The translations under genes and the position numbers were made by a program. The notes under the pieces are model-generated. The model did not search any database and was not told where the DNA came from. It was given only the letters and a program-made list of their open reading frames with translations. From Paramarasmius palmivorus (lineage: Eukaryota > Basidiomycota > Agaricomycetes > Agaricales > Marasmiaceae): 64,000 nt of DNA. Position 1 is the first letter of the stretch. The number at the start of each line of letters is the position of its first letter. Shown piece by piece: positions 55,531 to 64,000 of the stretch. The stretch covers positions 372,001 to 436,000 of the forward strand of contig JAYKXP010000034.1 in the NCBI GenBank assembly GCA_037176845.1, written 5' to 3'.

Positions 55531-58440
55531 TAGGCTACTTACCAAGAATATTTTTATTCCCTCGAACTGTACTGACTTCTACTTGCTTTGATGAGATTAT
55601 GGCCGACGGGGGAGGACTCGGACACTCTCGCTAGAGTGAATAGCACGTATTACAATTGCTCCATAGAATTTCACTGACGCTAGCTGTCCTGAACGAGAAA
55701 GGGCCTGCCTCATATCGTGACACTAAGCAGTTGGTCTGGAAGACGGATTTCAGTCAAGTAAAATGCCAACAAAATATTGTGCTTCCTACCACTATTAAGA
55801 AGCCTGTAGCCACAATAAGGTCATTCTGGAACCCTGCTACATAGTATGCAAACCTGTTTAAAACCATCAACTTCGAGACTAAGCGATCAGGAAGGTCTTG
55901 GGGCGTCACCCCAACTACCATGACTACGCACCAACGTATTCGATCTCATTCCCATGAGTCATTCACACACACGAAAAACAACGAGATTCTGCCAGTGGAG
56001 AACATGATGGTCAGTGGTCATGAGACGGAGGCAGAAGAAAAAACACTCAACTCAGGAACACACTCAAAATCAATTACTGACCACGTGCCCGATCTCGACG
56101 TCTAGTAAAATATGTGTCTGGAGTCAAGATGAGAAAAGATATGTTCAACTGTGTAACTAGAAGGGCAGTAGCAGGCACTAGGCAAATGATTTTACCGACG
56201 AAACTTGTACCTGTTATTCGAAATCAGCCTAAGTATGGATCCAACTTTGCTTCAAAACAACTTACAAGCAGTGTCAGAGTGATTGAGAAGAGCACTTCGA
56301 GTTGTATCTTACTGCTGTGATCTGCAACATCAAGTTTTTCAACGCGTGCGTCGCGCAGAATAGTGACTGCATAGACTATCATGACGTCACAGGCGCTGTT
56401 TAACGCCGCACACAACGCTTTCGGTCAACGATATTCTCCTAGCTGCAAACCGTCGACTCCGTAGTCCCATGTGAGCTTCATCAACAGGATAGCTACGTGG
56501 CAGACTTACCAACAACCTGCCTGCTATCCCCTCGAACCGTATTGACATTTCAGTTTTGTCTCCGACGAGGAAGGACTCGAATACATATACTCCCTAGAGC
56601 AAAGATTGCCCCATGAAGCTTGAAGCTTGAAGTGTCACTCGGTAAAATGGGTAGTTGATCAACTACATACAACCGGTTAAACCTGGAAGGACATCGTCGG
56701 TCTGGAAGATGAATATTAATCTCAGTCAAGTAAAATGCCAAAAAGGAATTGTGCTTCCTACAACGATCAGCTTGAAGGGATCTGTAAGCGGTAAGAACAT
56801 TGGAGCACCCCCCCAGTCCGGGGCCGAATTTTCAACAATCGACGAAAGCTTATCAGAAAGGTGGTTGGTTCAAGGTTGGTTCATCACCGCCCAACTACGA
56901 CTACGTGGTACGCACCAACTTGAACGTATTCGATCCCCCTCCTATGGCCACAGGACATTCACACGGAAAATAGAGAGGAGATTCTGCCAGTGGAGAACGT
57001 GGTGTCATGAGAAGGAAACAAGGGAGTAGGTCGGCTCAGGTCCAGGAACGCACTCAAATTCAATTAGAACCCCCACGTGCCCGATCTCGGCGTCTAAAAC
57101 ATCATGATGTGCTTCCGTGAAGTCATTATCAATACTGTACCCCTGAGAAAGAGATGTATCAGTATCAAGTACCAGACGAACGAGTCCTTCTGCCCTGGAG
57201 ACCTGCAACCTCGACTCAGGAACAATTTACAAGCTGTGTCAGAGTGTCACTTCAAGTTGTATCTTACTGCTGAGATCTTCAAGTATGAACAAAGTATGAA
57301 ATGTCAAAGTGTCAAAAATTTATTTTTCACACCGCTCACTGTTTCCGAGTGCACAGGTGTCAGGATCGCCCGGCGTGAGCCAATAGTCCAATCTTCGAGA
57401 TTCTAGTCGTGTAGACCACATCTTTGTTGAGATAACACATTTAAGTTGAACTCTCCAATTCACAGTCATTTGAGTATCCAGCAAGATTGATATTGCTATC
57501 AATTACACATAATCACCCCTAACCTCCGAAATTGAGATGCATTGACTTTAACTCAATGGTTATGTATGTACAAGGCCGTCGTACTAATTGAAACTGGAAA
57601 CTTGAAAACCATCATACCCGGGGCACAATACATTTCTGGAGTTATCGCCGATATCTTCACGTACATGCCTTGTTCAACAAGATAATTATAACCTCATACT
57701 TCAAGTTTCAACGCGCGACCTTTGAACATTCGCGGAAAGTCCATCATGACGCCACAAGTCCCGTTTAACGCCGCACAATACAGTCAAAGGACTACGGAGG
57801 TGTTAAATTTCAAGAAAAGTGTAACGCGCCGGTCATCGAGTGACCGAACACTGCCTATCTTGCGGACTCATATATTTCCTATCCCTTATCTACCGTTCCT
57901 TATTTAGGTAGTCTCTCAGTATATAAGCCAGCCTGTATCGTAGAGAGTTCTTCAGTTAAATCTACCCTACTGGTATCCCTCTCAGTACACGGTTTGACTC
58001 TGCATCATGATGGGACGAGCTTAACAGCGCAACGTCACAAAAAGGCACACCTGGTATCTGAAGCCCAGTCCCGGCAGAACATTTTCCGAGTCAAAGGTCA
58101 GCTGGTATCACTAATGATCATGATCATGATGAAAGCTAGCATTCAACGCCGAAGATGATTAGGCTTCGTATGTCCGTTATCCATGTTAGTTCAAAGCCCC
58201 GAGCATTGAAAAGAACCGAGACGAATAGATGTTTTGAATTAGCAAGGGGTAGTAGGAAGAGAAGCCGATTAGCAGTGACACATCGAGCACACCAATTCAA
58301 AGCAGAGGTGATCATGAGAAAGCGTAACGAAACTCACAAATCGAAATAAATTCCAAACGTACCCACGTGTCCGAGTACGAGGTCCGGCGTCTAAACATCG
58401 TTGAGAGCAATTGAAATTTGACGGTAGTAGTTATACCTCC
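55530..58440. repeat. Two diverged ~1-kb tandem repeat copies plus a partial third
   Basis: Landmarks recur in the same order. One is 'CAGTCAAGTAAAATGCCAA' at about 55752 and 56724. Another is a Ser/His-type stretch before 'ACGTATTCGATC' (about 55930 and 56925). CACGTG-containing 'CCCGATCTC..CGTCTA' occurs at about 56083 and 57073, with a related 'CACGTGTCCGAGTACGAGG' at about 58363. 'TTGTATCTTACTGCTG' is at about 56303 and 57258, and 'CCGTTTAACGCCGCACA'-like sequence at about 56395 and 57757. Copies are heavily diverged and hold no intact coding sequence. Likely an old non-autonomous element or segment duplication. Limits are approximate. Confidence 0.6.
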
Positions 58441-58480
58441 GTGGAGTCAAGGGAAAAAAATGCAGCTCTCACAGGAAAGG

Positions 58481-58573
58481 TTCCCCCTAGCCGACTTGAA
58501 CGACTGACCTCTTCATAGCCAAATTGCCTATTGCAAATACTAGTGAAGCGCTCTACCGCTGAGCTAAGGGGGA
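58481..58573 (-). tRNA. tRNA-Thr(AGT), 21-nt intron
   Basis: Read on the minus strand: acceptor TCCCCCT/AGGGGGA, D arm GCTC…GAGC, anticodon stem CTTCA/TGAAG with loop C-T-AGT-A, and T arm AGTCG-TTCAAGT-CGGCT. Removing 21 nt after position 37 leaves a normal 72-nt cloverleaf with anticodon AGT (Thr, codon ACU/ACC after wobble). Box A (TAGCTCAGCGG) and box B (GTTCAAGTC) are intact. A T7 run (+ strand A-run near 58454) follows at a normal distance for Pol III termination. Confidence 0.93.
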
Positions 58574-59737
58574 AGATGCCTTTGTTGATATGTTTTAGCT
58601 GACGGTCTCACGGTCATCGAAGCCTTCAATCGAGACCCGAGATAAGGAAAAACAAACGTTTAAGTACTTGCCTTCGAGTCATAGAAGTGTAGAAGCATCG
58701 TAACTACAGCAACCAAGGAAAGTCCACTACAATGTCGTGATGTGAATACAAGAGCGCCCTTGTCCTCGATGAAAACAAGGCTTAGGTAGGGGCCGGGGCG
58801 CGTCATAAACCAACGCCCAAATGCGGACGAAGAAGATGAAAATCGAAGCGGGGTCGAGTACGGGTTTACGAGATGACGGGATTACGGGACGCAAAGAGAA
58901 CAAGTGCAGGGTGCGGGAAATACAAGAACAAGGCGCAAGGGAAGCGGAGGTGCGTATGGGTCCGTGTATCGTTATGAATCATAGAGTACAATGAATTCTA
59001 AATTCGGGAGGTGAAAATGGATGTGGGAGGCGGGATGAGAAGCGGAGAGGAATGCTTCTACGGATACGCGAATCGTGTAAGTGGATAGCAGCCGAAGAGT
59101 CAGAGATAGGCATAGCGCTTGTTTCGGCGTCGGTGGGAATGTGGAGAGAAGTCCTGAGAGTTGGTTCCTAGCTCAGCCTCAGTCTCTAGGAAACAGTGGC
59201 GCGTCTACCGGTAGCTGCACTAGTAGGATTGAGAGCGTCGACGAGTGGGCGGGACAGTGCATTTATACGATATGACCTGGTAAAAGTGTACATTGTACTG
59301 TGCTCGTCTTGCAGGTTTACCATTCTTGATGAATATAAACGAGAAACCTAATCGAGCAACATCAAGGGTGCATCCAAATACGGAATCATTCGCCGAAAGA
59401 ACTTGGGGTCAGGTGGTATGCTGTTTGGTAGGACCCCGAAAGCAGCCTTGGACAAGTTTTGAGGGAGTATAGAGGAGAGACTGGATTTTTCGCGGACAGG
59501 AGAGTGTTGTCGACGGTGTTTATCTTGAGAATGACAGTCAATAAACGATCGAAAAGCAGGGATCCACGCACGCTTCACTGCCACGGCGATCACGACATGC
59601 AGCCGGGGGGTATCCGGGGTCTTGATGTGATAACGGTTGACCTCGCACATATATCATCACAAGTCTTATTGTTCTCTCATTCCTATTGTTCTCCTTCCTT
59701 CCATCCCAAAGCAGAACAGAGGACAATCTACACCACA
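58574..59737. other. Intergenic, promoter region of the HMG gene
   Basis: No supported gene. The stretch near 58800-59060 is purine-rich (repeated GGGA/GAAG). Confidence 0.5.
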
Positions 59738-61749
59738 ATGCCAGTCACTCGTAGCCGTCGTCGCTCGTCCCTACCACATCTCTTATCTCCTCCTTCAAAA
59801 ACTCTCCCAGGAACTTACTCTGCTTCAGCTATCGCTGTTCCTTCTCTTCCTCACAGACTCACCTTTTGCCCAAACGTCACACCCGTCACATACTCCTCTT
59901 CAACCCCAGACGACTTGGACGATACCACAGATGCAGGTCTCTTCCCACCTTCTGAGGAACCCAGCCAAACAACCTCCAAACGCCGTCAACCGCCCGGCAA
60001 GAGACGGAGCCAGGGCTACATCCCTCGGCCACCCAACGCTTTCATGCTCTTCCGCGCAGACTTTGTCAAGCAAAAACACGTTCCAGGGAGTATAGAAACC
60101 AACCATAGCTCTCTCAGTCGTATCATCGGTGCGTTTCCATCCTTTTCGCTCGCCACGTCACCCTTATCTGATCATGCGCGGGCGCTGTGTACACAGGCAA
60201 CTGTTGGCGTTCCCTACCTGCACAGGATAAACGTATCTGGGAAATCAAAGCCAAACATGCAAAGGAGAAGCATAAGCAGGAGTTTCCGGACTACAAGTTC
60301 AAGCCGGTGCATAAGAAGAAGAATAAGGCCGGCGCTGCTGTTCCTGCTTCGTCTGCTGATTCTTCGCTCAAGTCCACACCGACACCTGTACCGGCGGCGG
60401 AGAAACCGGTGATCCAGATCTCCACCGAGCCAAGGAAGAGTGCGAAGCGCCTGGCTAGAGAAGAGGCAGCGAAGCAGGCTAGAGACGAATTCCTCACCCA
60501 GCTGTTATTGTTGGGTCACAGAGGCGATACGTTACAAGAACAGATGGCAGAGTACGATGAACAGGTTAGTCCAGCCTTTTTCATCACACGAATCCCGCTA
60601 ACGCCTTTTTTCCAGGTCCGGCTCCAACGAGACTTTGAAGCACCGTCCTCGGATTCCGAAACTGAATGGGACGACTCACATAGCGTTTCCGCATCCGATG
60701 CTACTACACTCCTCGGCGCCGACGATTCCTTCTCATCCAACGGTAAACTCCACCTCCCGCCTTCGTCCACATCCACATCCTCACCTGCACCTACCTGGTC
60801 CAACCCCTTCGCAAACAACGCTCCTATCGATTGGCAGCAACCTGCTGCTAGCACCAGCTCTTGGGGTATGATGCGCCGCCCATCTTCAGTTCCACCTATG
60901 GGAAGCAACGGGATGGGTATGGACGTAGATATGTCTTCTGCGTTTTATACTTGGCAGCAGCCTCAACAAGACTTTACCGCCACCCAAGGAGAGTTCCGAC
61001 CTCCTTCACCTTCACCTTCGCAGTTCCCGCCTGTCGGCATCTCGTCCTACGCGCAGCAGCAAGGACAGATCTACGCTCCCCAACCGACGCAGAAGCTTCC
61101 TTCGTTCTCGCAGTACCTACCCCCACAAACTCAGGACGACTTCAACCCCCGTCTTTCATTTGGGTTCTCCCAGTGGAACATGGGTTTCCCCGCATCTGCT
61201 GGGTCGTTTAACCCCCGTGGTTCAATCTCACACGAACATCGTATGCTCCTCGGTGGCCGACGTGCCTCCTCCGCACAGGGTATGCGTCGTTCTTGGGGAA
61301 CAGCTTCTCAAGCACAATCTTGGGGATGGCCTGGGATGTGGCAGCCTCAACAAACTCAGGAGAGTGGGGAACTGCAGAGAGATGATGAGCCTCTTCCGGA
61401 GGTTGATACGTCGTTGTTTAATCCTGGGTTTGGGTTTGGTGGTGCTGAGGAGCCACAGTTGCATACTCAGGAAGTTGAGGTGGCGGGTGCAGGAAGTCCC
61501 GGTGCGGTGGAGGTTGCTGTTAGCCCGTTGGATCCTGTTCCTGTTTATCAGGAGGCTGGAATGCCGCCTTCGGCGTTTAGTACGCATGCGCCTACGCCGG
61601 AGTATACACATGCGCAAGAGGAGTATGTTTATCATGCCCAGGAGTCGACGATTGATCTGTCGAGACCGAGCTTTGTGATGGCGTATCCACCTTCGGTGCC
61701 GATTGATTCGGAGGAGTATGCGAGGTATACGGCTGGGGTGCAGTGTTGA
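59738..61749 (+). CDS. HMG-box transcription factor (MATA-HMG/Sox-like box)
   Basis: Three exons: 59738-60128, 60197-60564 and 60616-61749, introns 68 and 51 nt, 630 aa. A DNA-binding HMG box spans about residues 94-172: 'YIPRPPNAFMLFRADFVKQK', 'SSLSRIIGNCWRSLPAQDKR', 'IWEIKAKHAKEKHKQEFPDY', then a basic 'KPVHKKKNK'. The intron after the box's second helix region is a common position. The C-terminal 380 residues are Gln/Pro/Ser-rich with little order, typical of an activation region. A coiled/basic stretch (about 205-250, 'KSAKRLAREEAAKQARDEFL') follows the box. Related Agaricomycete HMG proteins act in mating and fruiting development. Which one this is cannot be told from sequence alone, so no symbol is given. 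Confidence 0.93.
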
Positions 61750-62120
61750 TTTGGTTGTCTTTCACGTTCACGTTTTCTGTTTTCTGTCTTCTCGTTCTCG
61801 TTCCTAAATCTGTAGCTATAGTATATCCCCTTACCCCCTACTACGTTTTCCCTCGTGATGTGATTTTGTAGCATAGCATAAACACGACTACCCTAGAGGT
61901 GGTTTCCTTATGGTTTCATGTTTTCATGGTTATGCACGTATGCATGCATATGCACGAACTTTGCCAATGCCAGTAAAGTAGATACCTTTTTTTATAGTTT
62001 AATTGTATTTTTTGAGGGTTTGCATTTAGGATTTTGGAATGTGAATAGAGTTGAACTTTATCTGGATTATCACTTGCGTTGGTTAAGGACACGCTAAGGG
62101 CATTGAGGGAGAAGGTAACT

Positions 62121-62222
62121 TCCCCCTTAGCTCAGCGGTAGAGCGCTTCACTAGTATTTGCAGTTCTGTACAAAGAACCATATGCTATGAAGAGGTCAGT
62201 CGTTCAAGTCGGCTAGGGGGAA
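62121..62222 (+). tRNA. tRNA-Thr(AGT), 30-nt intron
   Basis: Exonic bases look identical to those of the minus-strand tRNA-Thr at 58481: the same acceptor stem, D arm, anticodon arm and T arm. Only the intron after position 37 differs (30 nt instead of 21). The first five intron bases (TTTGC) and the last two (CT) are shared. A T4 run near 62253 may terminate transcription. Confidence 0.93.
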
Positions 62223-62479
62223 ATACAAATGCACAGAACTCTTACACTTTTAGTGCTGCTCCCCAGTGCTTTTCTGAACTGACTTGTATTCGTCACCATG
62301 AGCTTTTCGGCCGAAGCGTTCAGGTACATCGGCTGTACAGCTTTCAAAATTGAATATCGAATCCCCGGGCCGTCGGATGACGTAACTCGAAGCTCTTGAA
62401 CCAAAACCACCACGACCCGAGAACAATGGGTACGTCTATATCAGCTTTCCTCTCGTAACGTGTCATGCATGTCAGATGT

Positions 62480-63560
62480 CATGAATCAGAAGAGCAGGTA
62501 GGTCATGGTGTACCGCACCCTTTGCCCAATACTAGAGCCAGAGTCGAACAACAGCGCCCTTTTCTGGTGTATGCATATGATCCACGGAGCGCAATTCCGG
62601 CTAGGGGTCAGTGTAGTTGTGTGGAACTTGGAAGGAAAGTATTTATCGAGATCATTTTCTGGAATCTGATTTCTCACTTCATTCAAGCTGTCAGTGGTTT
62701 CGAGTTTCAAGTTTGTTTCGGCCGATGATACATTCGGTCAGGTACCACGCCGCGGCGCAAATTCGATGATGTAACTTCCCTTGGTTTGACCAAAACCAAC
62801 CATGTCGACTTGCTTCGAACTCTTTTTTTTTTCGTGTTTCTTCTACAAAAGCAGGATGCAGACCGAGGATCTCGGATATGGACATGGGTACTACGTCGGC
62901 GGTACATCAAGATTCAACTAACGTGCTGTGACACAAAAGTACAAGTGGTAGATCTTCTGCCGCACCTTTTCCCGCCACACCAGAGTTGGACAACAGTGTC
63001 CTTTTCTAGGTATGTGGAATTCGAACTGGGATATCGTGTACGACCTTTACATGATAGCGGCGATCAATGCTGTACTCTCACATGGGTATACCCAAGTGGC
63101 AAGTCGCTTCCTTCTTCTGTTCGGTGTTGAACTTACTGGTATTGATTCAAAAGGGGACGACGTTTCCTGCTGCAACGTCTTGGACAACACTGTCCTTTTG
63201 TGTGTATGGGGGTGAGTCAAATTCGCACGTCAATGTGATCGTTTGTGGGGGCCGATGCTGTCGACTCTCGAGCGAGTGCTGTAGGCTGACACCCCTATTT
63301 TGTGTATGTGGAATTGGAATATCGTGTACGTGTCTGAGTCCGAGATTCACCGTGGCATGATTGTGGCAGCCAGTGCTGTCTTTCGCTTCTAAGCGAGCAA
63401 TATGCTCCGTGGATCTGGAGGTGTTGGTTGTTCATGGTGTTTTCTCGATGAGGGAGGTCGTGTACCGCATATAGGTTGTTCGGGAAGAGATCTAAGGTTG
63501 GTACGTAGATTCCCTCAGTTTGAGTTCTACACGATGGTGGCGACTGATGCTGTTTGAATG
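62480..63560. repeat. Degenerate dispersed repeats
   Basis: Several copies of 'GACAACA.TGTCCTTTT' followed by 'GTATGTGGAATT…GATATCGTGTACG' occur at about 62547, 62990, 63183 and 63302, with variable spacing. No coding capacity. Boundaries approximate. Confidence 0.5.
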
Positions 63561-63857
63561 CGAAAGGCGGGGATCTCGAGTTGTTCATTTCTTCTGGTGT
63601 TTTATCGCACTACCTGCGGCATTAGGTTATTTACTGTATATGCCACATCTGAGTGCCATTTCTTGGTCGAGTATCGAAGAAGGAATGTGCTACATACTAC
63701 TGGTGAGCTATCAAAGTTCTTTTCAAATTGCACGATTTTTAATATCAATGCTACATTTTCTGCTCATTCTTTCATAGTAGGATTGTGGCGGCTATACGTC
63801 AATAAGTCGATCTTTATCGCATCTACTAGAAAGGTTCATATGTCGTTCCCTCGGATA

Positions 63858-63915
63858 GAGGTGATAAACATTGGTTTGGGGAAAACGAGGTGATAAACAT
63901 TGGTTTGGGGAAAAC
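63858..63915 (+). repeat. 29-bp exact tandem duplication
   Basis: GAGGTGATAAACATTGGTTT-type unit of 29 bp occurs twice without mismatch (63858-63886, 63887-63915). Confidence 0.93.
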
Positions 63916-64000
63916 TACGGTCCTTTGTGCTCTGAGCAAGGACAAAATTTCTTTGTGATGATTATTGCTATGGGGTTTCGTTTGAACTCCAAGTCCCAGA

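Noticed and set aside
59738..61749. Mating-type locus around the HMG gene
   Set aside because: Agaricomycete mating loci carry homeodomain pairs or STE3 receptors with pheromones. None is seen here, and the 7-TM genes do not resemble STE3.
1..64000. CRISPR arrays, bacterial operons, ribosome-binding sites
   Set aside because: The window is eukaryotic. No regularly spaced short repeats were seen apart from the 29-bp pair at 63858, which has no spacer.

Overview
The window reads as a chromosome piece from a mushroom-forming fungus (Basidiomycota, Agaricomycetes). The evidence is the density of 45-65 nt GT-AG introns (about 50 can be placed by phase and family alignment), the families present (DUF6699-type proteins, TKL-like kinases with HGDIKGAN catalytic loops, small multi-exon 7-TM proteins, a many-intron chitin deacetylase), and a mobile-element set typical of the group (Helitron, chromodomain Ty3 element, tyrosine-recombinase retroelement). 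All spliced models below were built by hand. Each keeps phase across every junction, but none has transcript support.

Layout. 1-4.7 kb: the 3' end of a DUF6699 gene, then two divergent paralogous Gly/Ser-rich membrane proteins on either side of a five-exon NatA catalytic subunit gene (naa10). 4.8-18.5 kb: a putative Helitron with a six-exon Rep/PIF1-helicase gene and a four-exon accessory gene. A complete Ty3/Gypsy chromodomain element with identical LTRs and a TTGGA target duplication sits inside intron 1 of the Helitron transposase gene. 18.6-19.3 kb: DUF6699 gene. 21.2-23.6 kb: an internally deleted DIRS/Ngaro-like element with split direct repeats. 24.3-26.3 kb: GPI-type chitin deacetylase with an apparent 2-nt microexon. 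26.8-31.4 kb: three paralogous 7-TM genes. 31.9-32.9 kb: intronless GH43 glycosidase. 34.8-35.7 kb: short-chain dehydrogenase. 36.9-42.5 kb: two tandem TKL-like kinases, the first fused to an SH3-like domain and a degenerate PAK-like pseudokinase. 46-53.7 kb: three more DUF6699 genes in gene-poor DNA. 55.5-58.4 kb: diverged ~1-kb tandem repeats. 58.5-62.2 kb: two tRNA-Thr(AGT) genes in opposite orientation flanking an HMG-box transcription factor gene. 62.5-64 kb: degenerate repeats.

How it fits together. There is no obvious single pathway. Housekeeping (naa10, tRNAs), cell-wall or carbohydrate functions (chitin deacetylase, GH43) and lineage-expanded families (DUF6699, 7-TM, kinases) are interspersed with nested transposons. 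The points most worth a second look are the kinase-SH3-pseudokinase fusion, the retroelement in a Helitron intron, the ATG-free 1.08-kb leader of that retroelement, and the 2-nt microexon.
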